Under the pieces are notes generated by a model. The model saw only the letters and a list, made by a program, of their open reading frames with translations, was not told where the DNA came from and made no database searches. A stretch of DNA of 64,000 bases, from assembly GCA_947493165.1 (NCBI GenBank), contig CANLPY010000002.1, positions 124,001 to 188,000 of the forward strand, in the 5' to 3' direction. Position 1 is the first letter of the stretch; each line of letters starts with the position of its first letter. A program made the translations under genes and the position numbers. This document shows positions 8,523-17,101 of this stretch, in pieces. The DNA is from an uncultured Erythrobacter sp. (lineage in GTDB: Bacteria > Pseudomonadota > Alphaproteobacteria > Sphingomonadales > Sphingomonadaceae).

Positions 8523-9517
8523 AGGCACTACGCTCTCACTCAGTAGGCGGACCGGACACGCTGACCCTTGACGAAGTCGATGTGCCAAGCCCTGGCAAAG
8601 GCGAAGTGTTGGTGGATGTGAAAGCATGCGCGATCAACTATCCCGATACGCTGATCATCCGTGATCTGTATCAGTTCAAGCCAGAGCGCCCGTTTGCGCC
8701 CGGCGGCGAGATTGCTGGCGTGGTCGAAGCCATTGGCGAAGGTGTGGAAGGCTATTGCGTTGGCGACACCGTAATGGCGGGCATCGGCAATGGCGGTTTA
8801 GCCGAAAAGGTGATCGTGCCAGCTGGACGGATGTTCCCTGTGCCAGAAGGCGTGCAGTTCGAAAAAGCAGCATCGCTGTTGATGACATACGGAACAACCA
8901 TCCACGGCCTGAAAGATCGCGGCCACATCAAGCAAGGCGACACCGTGCTGATCTTTGGCGCGGCAGGTGGGGTTGGCTTATCCGCGATTGAGCTTTCCAA
9001 AGCATTCGGCGCGCGCGTGGTTGCCGCTGTCTCAAGCGCAGCCAAAGGCGAAGTGGCCAAGCAAGCTGGCGCGGACGAAGTTGTGATTTACCCACGCGAA
9101 GAAATGGATAAGGCCGCATCCAAAGAACTCGCCAATGCATTCAAGGCTGCGTGCGGACCAGATGGGGCCAACATCGTCTATGACATTGTCGGGGGCCAAT
9201 ATTCTGAACCTGCGCTGCGCTCTATCGCTTGGGAGGGCCGTTTTCTTGTCGTTGGCTTCCCCGCTGGCATCGCCAAAATGCCGCTCAATCTTACGCTCCT
9301 GAAAAGCTGCGATATTTGCGGCGTTTTCTGGGGCGCCTTCACCGCGCGCGAACCAGCCAAATTTGTGGCACAGGTCGAAGAGCTATTCGAGCTAATGAAG
9401 ACCGGCAAGATCGATCCACTGGTGTCTGAAACCTTCCCGCTAGAACGGGCAGGCGACGCCATCGCAAAGCTTGAGAGCCGCGAAGCAGTCGGCAAGCTCG
9501 TGGTGACGATGGACTAG
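8519..9517 (+). CDS. NADPH:quinone oxidoreductase family protein (zinc-free MDR)
   Basis: The 332-residue product is a medium-chain dehydrogenase/reductase of the quinone-oxidoreductase group. The N-terminal catalytic domain has [14 protein letters not shown] and a Rossmann domain follows with the nucleotide-binding motif [13 protein letters not shown] (about residue 144 on). The structural zinc cysteines of alcohol dehydrogenases are not evident. It is coupled to leuD by an ATGA overlap. The substrate is not determined. Confidence 0.85.
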   Translation: MKALRSHSVGGPDTLTLDEVDVPSPGKGEVLVDVKACAINYPDTLIIRDLYQFKPERPFAPGGEIAGVVEAIGEGVEGYCVGDTVMAGIGNGGLAEKVIVPAGRMFPVPEGVQFEKAASLLMTYGTTIHGLKDRGHIKQGDTVLIFGAAGGVGLSAIELSKAFGARVVAAVSSAAKGEVAKQAGADEVVIYPREEMDKAASKELANAFKAACGPDGANIVYDIVGGQYSEPALRSIAWEGRFLVVGFPAGIAKMPLNLTLLKSCDICGVFWGAFTAREPAKFVAQVEELFELMKTGKIDPLVSETFPLERAGDAIAKLESREAVGKLVVTMD

Positions 9518-9607
9518 TCAATTACGGGACCAATCGGCTTTGCTATTGCCGCTTGTAGCGCGCGCCGCCCGGCCCTATTTGAACAAGACATATTTCCGGA
9601 GGGACTG

Positions 9608-9931
9608 ATGACCGATTTTAAAGACCGCGAACGTGCTGAAGAAGCGAAATTCGCGATGGACGAGGAAACCGCTTTTAAAGTGGCTGCGCGCCGCAACCGT
9701 TTGCTGGGCGAATGGGCTGCTGGTCTGATGAACCTGACGCAGGAAGAAACCGACGCTTATAAAAAAGCGGTCGTTCAGGCTGATTTTGAGGAAGCTGGCG
9801 ATGAAGACGTCATACGCAAACTGCTGGGCGATTTGACTGCGGCGGAATGTGATGTGTCGGAAGACGAAATTCGCGCAAAGCTTGAAGAAATGACGATTGA
9901 AGCCAAGCGTCAATTTATGAGCGAGAGCTGA
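9608..9931 (+). CDS. F1Fo-ATPase inhibitor zeta subunit (DUF1476)
   Basis: The 107-residue, all-helical, charged product starts with the DUF1476 signature FKDRERAEEAKFAMDEE. In alphaproteobacteria such as Paracoccus denitrificans this family is the zeta subunit, which inhibits ATP hydrolysis by the F1Fo-ATPase through its N-terminal segment. Here ANNxRLLGEWAA-type residues (RRNRLLGEWAAGL) are also present. A GGAGG lies 6 bases before the ATG. It lies 4 bp from bolA, so the two probably share a transcript. Confidence 0.9.
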   Translation: MTDFKDRERAEEAKFAMDEETAFKVAARRNRLLGEWAAGLMNLTQEETDAYKKAVVQADFEEAGDEDVIRKLLGDLTAAECDVSEDEIRAKLEEMTIEAKRQFMSES

Positions 9932-9935
9932 TTTT

Positions 9936-10169
9936 ATGCCCATGGCAGCAGCCGATATCCAGGCGTTAATTGTCGCCGCGCTTCCTGGTGCGATTGTGGA
10001 AATGCATGATCTGGCCGGTGACAATGATCACTGGGCTGCAACTGTCACTGCTCCGCAGTTTTCTGGCAAGAACCGGGTGCAGCAACACAAAATGGTCTAC
10101 GCGGCATTGGGTAAGCGGATGGGCGGCGAACTGCATGCCTTGCAAGTGACCACTGTGGTCCCCACCTAA
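9936..10169 (+). CDS. BolA/IbaG family protein
   Basis: The 77-residue product is a BolA-fold protein with the class signature NRVQQHKMVYAAL (invariant His). BolA proteins pair with monothiol CGFS glutaredoxins to hold [2Fe-2S] clusters in Fe-S trafficking. The next gene is such a glutaredoxin (45 bp downstream), which strongly supports the assignment. Confidence 0.92.
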   Translation: MPMAAADIQALIVAALPGAIVEMHDLAGDNDHWAATVTAPQFSGKNRVQQHKMVYAALGKRMGGELHALQVTTVVPT

Positions 10170-10214
10170 ATTCTAACAGCTTTCAACTTTTCGCTTTCAG
10201 AGGCCTAGGCAAAT

Positions 10215-10547
10215 ATGTCTGACATCAATTCACGCATTTCCAGCATTGTCGGCGACAATGACGTCGTCTTGTTCATGAAGGGCACGCCGCTCTTCCCGCA
10301 ATGTGGCTTTTCGAGCCGCGCGGTCGCGATCCTCGATCATTGCGGCGTGGCGTATGAAAGTGTCGACGTGTTGCAGGACATGGAAGTCCGTCAGGGGATT
10401 AAATCATTCTCTGACTGGCCAACCATCCCGCAGCTTTATGTGAAAGGTGAATTCCTTGGCGGCAGCGACATTATGATGGAAATGTTCGAAGCTGGCGAGC
10501 TGCAAACAATTATGGACGAGAAGAAGGTCGCCAAAGCGGAAGGGTAA
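10215..10547 (+). CDS. grxD: Monothiol glutaredoxin, Grx4 family
   Basis: The 110-residue product has the monothiol active site CGFS (in FPQCGFSSRAV), the preceding FMKGTP motif, and the glutathione-contact stretches WPTIPQLYV and GGSDI. Grx4 proteins bind a glutathione-ligated [2Fe-2S] cluster and form heterocomplexes with BolA, encoded just upstream. A strong rho-independent terminator follows 46 bp after the stop. Confidence 0.95.
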   Translation: MSDINSRISSIVGDNDVVLFMKGTPLFPQCGFSSRAVAILDHCGVAYESVDVLQDMEVRQGIKSFSDWPTIPQLYVKGEFLGGSDIMMEMFEAGELQTIMDEKKVAKAEG

Positions 10548-10586
10548 TTTCCCCAAACCGCGCCGAGGTGCGCCGATCCCAGATAC

Positions 10587-10720
10587 AAAAAACCCGCCTC
10601 GTGAACCAAACGAGGCGGGCTTTTTTATATTCGGGGAGATGGGACTAGAGACCAGAAAAGTCCCACCTCTTTATCGAAGACCACACGGGGTACACAACAC
10701 TATGCACCCCCCGTGCCAAA
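10587..10720 (-). ncRNA. Candidate small RNA (three hairpins ending in a terminator)
   Basis: The 308-bp gap between grxD and the NUDIX gene has no ORF but three successive inverted repeats: CACGGGG/CCCCGTG (10684-10715), TGGGACT/AGTCCCA (10640-10665) and the terminator stem at 10593-10619. Read leftward they form hairpin-hairpin-terminator with a final T6 tract, the layout of a trans-acting sRNA. A TTGAAA box lies upstream (about 10740) but no good -10 was found. No known sRNA family is recognised. The 5' end is a guess. The same hairpins could instead belong to an untranslated region. Confidence 0.35.
10593..10626. terminator. Bidirectional rho-independent terminator
   Basis: CCCGCCTCGT-gaaccaa-ACGAGGCGGG is a near-perfect GC-rich stem followed by C and six Ts on the plus strand. 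On the minus strand the same stem is also followed by T6 (plus-strand AAAAAA at 10587-10592). It can therefore end grxD transcripts and also a leftward transcript from the hairpin-rich gap. Confidence 0.9.
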
Positions 10721-10855
10721 AATGACTTTTTCCATTATTTCAAGACCTTAGATGGCTTAGACAAATTAACCGTAAGCGCAATTGTAAGGGATACCGACAG
10801 GTCATCCACTTTCCACGCTTGGCAAGCGCCTCTGCACCCGGCATCACGATGCACC

Positions 10856-11638
10856 ATGGCAAACAATCCGACACAATCGCCCGAAGGCATACCCGCCGCC
10901 ACCATCGTCATATTCCGCAATGCACCGGACGGCGGCGCGCCCGAAGTCCTGATGACGGTCCGCTCTCGCACCATGGCGTTCGCAGGCGGTATGGCAGTGT
11001 TCCCCGGTGGCCGGGTTGATCAGGCTGATTTCGATCTCGCGCAGAAGTTTGCCGGGGATCGACCGCTAGACGAGACCGCGCACCAAATTGCCGCGGTGCG
11101 CGAAACATTGGAGGAAACTGGCCTTGCGCTGGGTCTGTCTGGCGACATCACGGGGCAGCGAGCATTAGAGGCACGCGCGTTCCTCGACGAAAAAGGCGCA
11201 CTGGCGCCCGTTTTGGAAGCTTTTGATTGGAAGCTCGACCTTGATCAGATCACGCCATTCGCTCGCTGGTTTCCGAAAAATGAGAACATTCCGCGGGTCT
11301 ATGACACACGGTTCTATCTTGCCAATCTTGGCACTGGCGATGTTGAAGTTGAGGCGGATAATTCAGAGACTACGCGCCTGTTCTGGGTCAGCGCGCAAGG
11401 TGCGCTCGATATGGCCGAAACGGGTGAGATCAAACTGATATTCCCGACCCGCCGAAACCTTGAACGACTTGCGCTCTTCGCCAGCTATGAAGACGCGCGC
11501 GCGCAAGCCGAAGCGATCCCGGTCAAAACCATCATCCCGCAAGTGGATGACAGCAATGATCAGCCGATGCTTCGTATTATGGAAGACGCCGGCTATCCGA
11601 TAACAGCCGAACTGCTTGCGACCGTGCAGCGGGGGTAA
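10856..11638 (+). CDS. NUDIX hydrolase (NUDT19-like)
   Basis: The 260-residue product has GGMAVFPGGRVD followed by the Nudix catalytic core AAVRETLEETGLAL, where Nudix enzymes bind the divalent metal. The spacing between the two parts is long, as in the NUDT7/NUDT19 (CoA or ADP-ribose pyrophosphatase) branch. The substrate cannot be read. Its stop lies inside a palindrome shared with the convergent gene. Confidence 0.85.
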   Translation: MANNPTQSPEGIPAATIVIFRNAPDGGAPEVLMTVRSRTMAFAGGMAVFPGGRVDQADFDLAQKFAGDRPLDETAHQIAAVRETLEETGLALGLSGDITGQRALEARAFLDEKGALAPVLEAFDWKLDLDQITPFARWFPKNENIPRVYDTRFYLANLGTGDVEVEADNSETTRLFWVSAQGALDMAETGEIKLIFPTRRNLERLALFASYEDARAQAEAIPVKTIIPQVDDSNDQPMLRIMEDAGYPITAELLATVQRG

Positions 11639-11695
11639 GGCGTTTGGCTTGGATTGGCGCGCACTCGCTAAGCCGCGCTAATCAAACGCCTTACC
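11634..11695. terminator. Bidirectional palindrome covering two convergent stop codons
   Basis: GGTAAGGCGTTTG (11634-11646) and CAAACGCCTTACC (11683-11695) are a perfect 13-bp inverted repeat, with further near-pairing inside (GATTgGCGCG / CGCGCtAATC). The TAA of the NUDIX gene and the TAA of the opposite gene each lie within an arm. No long T-run follows. It probably forms a shared 3'-end hairpin for both mRNAs. Confidence 0.6.
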
Positions 11696-12041
11696 GCCGC
11701 GCTAAGCGCCGGTTGTTCTCTTTGAAATTCGCGACACGATAGCCGCGCTCAGCCATTTCCTTGCGATAATCATGGCGCGCATCACGGATTTCCTGACGAT
11801 ATTCCTCATGCGCATCGCGGCGATCTTCTTCATCGGTTGCGCGCCGCAAATCGCTGGCGAGCTCGCGCTTCGCCTCGCTAATATCGGTCTGATAGTCGAT
11901 CCACCATTTGTTGCTGTAATTATTGGGCGAAATTATAGCCTTGTAACCGCGCACGACGATCTCGCGGTCACGGTCATGGGCAGCAGCCGGTGCTGCAATC
12001 AAAGTTCCAGCAAGAGCAAGCGATGCTAAAGTCATACGCAT
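11691..12041 (-). CDS. Exported charged small protein, unknown function
   Basis: The 116-residue product starts with a signal peptide (MRMTLASLALAGTLIAAPAAA, likely cleavage before HDRD), then a highly charged region rich in Arg, Glu and Asp with regular DAHEEYRQEIRDARHDYRKEM-type heptads that should form a helix. The start at 12041 has GGAG about 10 bases upstream and gives the signal peptide; the track start at 12131 does not. Likely periplasmic. No family recognised. Confidence 0.65.
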   Translation of the reverse strand: MRMTLASLALAGTLIAAPAAAHDRDREIVVRGYKAIISPNNYSNKWWIDYQTDISEAKRELASDLRRATDEEDRRDAHEEYRQEIRDARHDYRKEMAERGYRVANFKENNRRLARR

Positions 12042-12195
12042 AATGGTAGATCTCCTTTTGAACAACGATGCGAAGAACCTGACAGGCGCCACCTGAACAG
12101 TAGGTTTCAGGAGATGCTGAGGTGCAGCCACAGCGCGCTCAAGCGCTTGGCGTGTGCCTTTTCGGCGGCAAAGCGAGTGAATAAATCGAGAGAAT

Positions 12196-12272
12196 TGGCG
12201 CGCCCGGCAGGACTCGAACCTGCTGCCTCAAGATTAGAAGTCTCGCGCTCTATCCAGATGAGCTACGGGCGC
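12196..12272 (-). tRNA. tRNA-Arg (anticodon TCT)
   Basis: Read on the minus strand, the 77-nt sequence folds as a cloverleaf. The acceptor pairs GCGCCCG with CGGGCGC, followed by G and an encoded CCA end. There is a D-arm GCTC...GAGC, an anticodon stem CGAGA/TCTTG around loop CTTCTAA, and a T-arm GCAGG-TTCGAGT-CCTGC. The anticodon TCT reads AGA/AGG arginine codons. Confidence 0.95.
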
Positions 12273-12342
12273 GCATGCGATCATGCACCGCCGCCCAATA
12301 GCGCGCTTTGCGCCGCTGTAAAATCACGTTAGGCACATTGCG

Positions 12343-13182
12343 ATGAATTCTTCGATGGAAAACACCCAAACCCCTCCCCGCGCGACCAGCACACCGCCAC
12401 CCACGTTCCGGTACTATGATCTGGTGATGGCAGCCTTTGTCGCCATTCTGCTGCTGTCCAATGTCATCGGTGCAGCAAAGCTAACGTTTATGGACGTGCC
12501 GTTCTGGCCCGATGGCATGTGGCCCGCTCCTGATGGCGTATTTATCTATGGCGCAGGCATTCTGTTCTTCCCGCTTGGCTATGTCATTGGCGATATTCTG
12601 ACCGAAATTTATGGGTTTGCCCGCGCGCGCCGCGTGATCTGGACTGGGTTTGCGGCGATGATCTTCCTTGCTTTCATGAGCTTTATAGTCGTCGGCCTGC
12701 CAGCATTCGGTGGATGGGAATGCGCGGCCAGCGCGACCCTCCAAATGACTGGCAACGGCACGGCAGCGCCGGGCGATATCTGCCAGCAAACATACGAGTC
12801 CGTTTTCGGCAGCACGTGGCGGATTGTGCTCGCCTCCATCATCGCATTCTGGGCGGGCGAATTCGTCAACTCCTATGTCATGGCCAAGATGAAGGTCTGG
12901 ACTAAGGGCAAGGCGCTATGGACCCGCACCATTGGGTCAACTGTGGTCGGTCAAGGCGTCGACAGCCTCATCTTCTACCCCATCGCGTTTTGGGGCATTT
13001 GGACGAGCGAGGCGGTGATCACTGTGATGATCACAAATTGGCTGCTCAAAGTCACTTGGGAAGCGCTGTTGACGCCTTTGACCTATTTCGTCGTCAACCG
13101 GTTGAAGAAAGCCGAAGGCGTTGACCTATTCGATACGGAAACAAATTTCTCACCCTTTGCCAGCGAGAAGCCGGAGGCCTGA
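12343..13182 (+). CDS. yhhQ: Queuosine precursor transporter (YhhQ family)
   Basis: The 279-residue product is an integral membrane protein with about six segments. It has the YhhQ/VUT signature GYVIGDILTEIYGFARARRVIW and, later, GQGVDSLIFYPIAFWG. The family imports 7-deazaguanine precursors for queuosine tRNA modification. A hydrophilic Pro/Thr-rich N-terminus precedes the first helix. An insert with two Cys (residues about 126-147) between helices is larger than in short family members. It is convergent with ppx. Confidence 0.9.
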   Translation: MNSSMENTQTPPRATSTPPPTFRYYDLVMAAFVAILLLSNVIGAAKLTFMDVPFWPDGMWPAPDGVFIYGAGILFFPLGYVIGDILTEIYGFARARRVIWTGFAAMIFLAFMSFIVVGLPAFGGWECAASATLQMTGNGTAAPGDICQQTYESVFGSTWRIVLASIIAFWAGEFVNSYVMAKMKVWTKGKALWTRTIGSTVVGQGVDSLIFYPIAFWGIWTSEAVITVMITNWLLKVTWEALLTPLTYFVVNRLKKAEGVDLFDTETNFSPFASEKPEA

Positions 13183-13189
13183 GGTTCCG

Positions 13190-14737
13190 TTATTTGACCG
13201 GTTCTGGTTCCGCTTCCACCGCATGAAGATATTCATCGGCAACGATCTGAACTTCAAATTCAACACCGAGCTGATTTGCCAGCAGCTTCATATCTTTCTC
13301 GGTCGGAATGCCGAACAAGTCCCGGTGACTTTCTGCCAATCGCAAGACTAATCCATCGTCGCTCAACACCAAGCGACTGACCTGCAAAGATCGGCGAGAG
13401 CGGGCTCCAATCCTCCGGGCCACCCTCACCGCGAGCCCCCAAGTAATCGCCTCTTCCAACGCCTTATCACTGGCCAGCGCGGTCAGTTCGTCCGGCATCT
13501 CACAATTGTTGCCATTCGCCATGCTCGCCGCCGCCAGCATTGCGCGCCCTTCCGCATCGATAGCGATCCAACGCTTGTGCAAAGCCCATTCAACCGCGAG
13601 CGGATGGCGCAGGTTCGGCTCAATCTGCATACTTGCGAGAGCCAGCATAGTCGCGGCCAATCGCAAACGTTCAGAACCGTGCCTGCGCGCGGGCGCTGCA
13701 TCAACCGTCCACCCGGCAATGCGCGTTGCAAGTGTCGGCGGAGCGCCGCGCTGCGCAGCGAACACAGCAACCCCGGCCAACAGCGGATCTTGCGCGCGGC
13801 CACTAGGCGGCAAGCCATCATAGAGCAGACCCTCGCGCAAACCCCATGAGGAGAACACCAGCTTTTCCGGCTGGAGTTTTGCCATGATTGATTGCAGCAA
13901 GACGGCTGCATCAGGCAGCTTTTCAGCCCGCATAGAGGAAATCCGGTCGCGCGCTTTCAACGCCTCGACATCCTCATTCGCGAGGCTCTCTGCCAGCTTC
14001 ACCGCGTCCTTAAAAGGCAATTCAAAGCCATGCGGATCGGTTAGCGGATGGCCGCGCTCCTGCATCGCGTAAACAGCCATCGTGCGCCATGTGCCACCAA
14101 CCAGATAAAGCGGCGCATTGATTGGCTTTCCCCACCCGCCCTTCTTGAGTGCCTTTTCCAGCGATTTACGCATATCAGCGGATTTATCGCCGCGATATTC
14201 GGGCAGGCGCAAAGTGCCGAGTGGTAGCGATGTTGCTTCGCCTGTCTCGCCATCAGCAATCGTGATGAGCTCTAGGCTGCCCCCGCCAAGATCAGCGACG
14301 CTGCCCTCTGCCCCCGGAAATGCGCCGAGAACACCATGCGCGCTCAATCGCGCTTCTTCTTCGCCAGAGATGACTTGTGGATCAAGCCCAAGGGCGCGCA
14401 CCGCAGAAACAAAATCTGGGCCGTTTTCCGCATCACGAACCGCAGCTGTTGCGACCGTTTCAACATCTTCGATACCCAGATCATCAAACAGCAAGACGAA
14501 GCGCTTAAGACCGCGCATGGCTACCTCAACAGCTTCGTCCGCCAACCTGCCCGTTTCGGCAATTTCTCGCCCCAGCTGTGCGGTGACTTTCTCATTGAGC
14601 AGAACAGTCGGCGCGCGCATTGACCCGCCATAGACCACCAAGCGCACTGTGTTTGATCCGATGTCGATGATCGCGCGTTCGGCTTTATTACCGGAGAATG
14701 CCCCTTCACGGTCAGCCCGCTTCGCCCGCAATGTCAT
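13190..14737 (-). CDS. ppx: Exopolyphosphatase / pppGpp phosphohydrolase (Ppx/GppA)
   Basis: The 515-residue product has the Ppx/GppA ASKHA-fold motifs: phosphate 1 loop IDIGSNTVRLVVY near residue 26 and phosphate 2 loop DLGGGSLELITI near residue 148. A C-terminal HD-like helical domain follows. It hydrolyses polyphosphate or pppGpp in the cytoplasm. Its ATG overlaps the ppk1 stop (ATGA), forming a ppk1-ppx operon that both makes and degrades polyphosphate. Confidence 0.93.
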   Translation of the reverse strand: MTLRAKRADREGAFSGNKAERAIIDIGSNTVRLVVYGGSMRAPTVLLNEKVTAQLGREIAETGRLADEAVEVAMRGLKRFVLLFDDLGIEDVETVATAAVRDAENGPDFVSAVRALGLDPQVISGEEEARLSAHGVLGAFPGAEGSVADLGGGSLELITIADGETGEATSLPLGTLRLPEYRGDKSADMRKSLEKALKKGGWGKPINAPLYLVGGTWRTMAVYAMQERGHPLTDPHGFELPFKDAVKLAESLANEDVEALKARDRISSMRAEKLPDAAVLLQSIMAKLQPEKLVFSSWGLREGLLYDGLPPSGRAQDPLLAGVAVFAAQRGAPPTLATRIAGWTVDAAPARRHGSERLRLAATMLALASMQIEPNLRHPLAVEWALHKRWIAIDAEGRAMLAAASMANGNNCEMPDELTALASDKALEEAITWGLAVRVARRIGARSRRSLQVSRLVLSDDGLVLRLAESHRDLFGIPTEKDMKLLANQLGVEFEVQIVADEYLHAVEAEPEPVK

Positions 14738-16914
14738 CCAGAGCGGCCCTTGCGCAGCGACAGTTTCGGCACAGCACCCGCCTCCAGCGACCCGCCCCGT
14801 CCTGACAGGGATGGATTGGTCATGAAATACCGGTGGCAGTTAAACGGTTTCGCATCGGTCACGACCCTCTCATAGCTGCCATCACCATTGAGCCACCAGC
14901 TCTGCTCGGTATCGAGCATGTTGGCGAGAAGCACCTGTTGCAACACTTGATCGTGCACGGTTCGATTGGTGATCGGGATCAGCGCTTCAATCCGGCGATC
15001 GAGATTGCGTCCCATCAAGTCCGCTGATGAGATATAGACCATCGCGTTCGCGCTCGGCATCGCTGCGCCGTTAGCAAAGGCATAAATGCGGCTGTGTTCC
15101 AGAAAACGGCCAATGATCGATTTGACGCGGATATTTTCGCTGAGACCGCGAACGCCGGGTTTCAGGCAACAGATACCGCGCACCACCAGCTCAACCTTTA
15201 CGCCCGCAGCGCTGGCGGCATAGAGCCTGTCAATGATCCCTTGATCTGTGATCTGATTGCATTTGAACCAGATCACAGCGGGTTTTCCGGCCTGCGCATT
15301 GGCGATTTCGGTATCAATCCGCTGGCAAATCTTCTCTCTCAAATTGAGCGGCGCGATGGCGATTTCTTCAAGGTCGGACGGTTCAACATAGCCAGTAACG
15401 AAATTGAACATCTTGGTCGCATCCCGGACCAGGCGCGGATCAGCGGTAAAGAAGGATAGATCGGTGTAAATCTTGGCTGTGATCGGGTGGTAATTGCCCG
15501 TTCCGAAGTGACAATATGTGCGAAAACCGTCTTCCTCGCGCCGGACAACCATCGCCACTTTTGCGTGAGTCTTCCAATCGACAAACCCGTAAATCACCTG
15601 AACACCGGCGCGCTCAAGCTTGTTTGCCCACATCAGGTTTTGTTCTTCATCAAATCGGGCCTTCAACTCGACAACTGCAGTGACGGATTTGCCCGCCTCT
15701 GCCGCCGCGATGAGCGCATTGATAACCGCTGATTGCGAACCGGCCCGATAGAGCGTCTGTTTGATGGCGACTACATCAGGATCGGCCGCCGCTTGCCGGA
15801 TGAAATCCACCACCACTTCAAAACTTTCGTAAGGGTGATGAATGATGATGTCTTTTTCGCGGATGGCAGAAAACGCATCGCCATCATGTTCGCGAATACG
15901 CTCTGGATAGCGCGGACTGTAGCTGTCGAATTTGAGATCAGGCCGATCCTCATCGACAATCTCAGCCAGCCCATCAATGCCAATCATCCCATCGGTTTTG
16001 ATCACAGCCGCTTCATGAATGCCCAGTTGCTTAAGCAATATTTGCTCTGCTTGAGGATCGAAATCCTCTTCAATTTCCAGCTGGATCACTTGACCCCGCC
16101 GGCGACGCTGGATCGCAGTGCGGAAGTAGCGCACCAGATCTTCGGCTTCTTCTTCGACCTCAATATCGCTGTCGCGCAGCACCCGGAACAGCCCATCACC
16201 GATGATGGTGAAGCCAGGAAACAACTTTTCCGCATAACGCTGGATCAGACTAGAAATGGAAATGTAGATCGCCTCTTCGCCCGGCACACGAACAAAGCGC
16301 GGTAAAGCGCTGGGGATCAGGATCATCTCAATGATCTGTTCCTGATCAGCATCGCGCCGCAGCGTGAATAGCAGGCCCGTTCCTTCATTGGCGATGAAAG
16401 GAAATGGGTGCGCAGGGTCGAGCGCTTGAGGGGTAATGACCGGCAAGACTTCATCAAGGAAATATGCCTTGAGCCAATCGTGCGCGGCAGGTTTTAACCG
16501 GTGGTCGTCAGCGACGAATATATCCGCTTTGCCCAGCAGATCATGTAGCTCTCGCCAAACGCTTTGCTGCAAATCCGATATGCTCTCAAGCTGTTCGCGA
16601 ATGGCAGTCAATTGCTGCGACGGCGTGCGTCCATCAATGGCTGGACGTGTGATCCCGCGCTGCACTTGACCAACCAAGCCAGCAACTCTGATCATCATGA
16701 ACTCATCGAGGTTACTACCTGAAATAGAGAGAAAACGCAGGCGCTCGAGCAATGGATAGCTTGGGTTGCAAGCCTCAGCCAAAACTCGCTCGTTGAAGCT
16801 GAGCCAGCTCAATTCTCGATTGAAATAGGCATCGCCTTCGCGCGATGATGGCGCGCCATCTGAACCGTGATCAGCAGGCTCCTGATCATTGGCTGAGATT
16901 GGTTGACTGCTCAT
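14734..16914 (-). CDS. ppk1: Polyphosphate kinase 1
   Basis: The product of about 726 residues matches PPK1: N-terminal FNRELSWLSFNERVLAEA, the middle stretch HHPYESFEVVVDFIRQAA, and the phosphorylated-histidine region DWKTHAKVAMVVR, with a second conserved His in FLEHSRIYAFANG. It polymerises ATP gamma-phosphate into polyphosphate. The track start at 17016 is replaced by the ATG at 16914 (MSSQPIS), which leaves a short hydrophilic extension before the conserved domain. It heads the ppk1-ppx operon. Confidence 0.94.
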   Translation of the reverse strand: MSSQPISANDQEPADHGSDGAPSSREGDAYFNRELSWLSFNERVLAEACNPSYPLLERLRFLSISGSNLDEFMMIRVAGLVGQVQRGITRPAIDGRTPSQQLTAIREQLESISDLQQSVWRELHDLLGKADIFVADDHRLKPAAHDWLKAYFLDEVLPVITPQALDPAHPFPFIANEGTGLLFTLRRDADQEQIIEMILIPSALPRFVRVPGEEAIYISISSLIQRYAEKLFPGFTIIGDGLFRVLRDSDIEVEEEAEDLVRYFRTAIQRRRRGQVIQLEIEEDFDPQAEQILLKQLGIHEAAVIKTDGMIGIDGLAEIVDEDRPDLKFDSYSPRYPERIREHDGDAFSAIREKDIIIHHPYESFEVVVDFIRQAAADPDVVAIKQTLYRAGSQSAVINALIAAAEAGKSVTAVVELKARFDEEQNLMWANKLERAGVQVIYGFVDWKTHAKVAMVVRREEDGFRTYCHFGTGNYHPITAKIYTDLSFFTADPRLVRDATKMFNFVTGYVEPSDLEEIAIAPLNLREKICQRIDTEIANAQAGKPAVIWFKCNQITDQGIIDRLYAASAAGVKVELVVRGICCLKPGVRGLSENIRVKSIIGRFLEHSRIYAFANGAAMPSANAMVYISSADLMGRNLDRRIEALIPITNRTVHDQVLQQVLLANMLDTEQSWWLNGDGSYERVVTDAKPFNCHRYFMTNPSLSGRGGSLEAGAVPKLSLRKGRSG

Positions 16915-17101
16915 TGTGATTTCACATCCAATCGGTAGTGTAACATGCCCATATGCGGGGCGTGCATCGGGCGCATCGACGCTGCCAATGCCCAATTCGC
17001 AATGCTGCCCTGCCATGGCGTGTAAATCACGTGGGCGCGCTTGTCACATGTTCATCAAGGAAAGATTGGCGCTGTACTGGTGTTGCATAACCCCTCTGAT
17101 G

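Noticed and set aside
9575-10024. Minus-strand ORF (149 aa) over the zeta-bolA region
   Set aside because: Antisense to two well-supported genes; it is a shadow.
10700-10716. Sigma-54-like promoter (TTGGCACGGGGGGTGCA)
   Set aside because: The spacing fits, but the same bases form the arms of a hairpin and no sigma-54 system is shown here; kept only as a caveat in a finding.
15733-16305. Plus-strand ORF (190 aa) inside ppk1
   Set aside because: It lies antisense to a well-supported ppk1 and has no ribosome site or motif.
16915-17101. ORF 16916-17215 between ppk1 and virB11
   Set aside because: It overlaps the virB11 3' end on the other strand and has no motif; the gap is more likely the ppk1 promoter.
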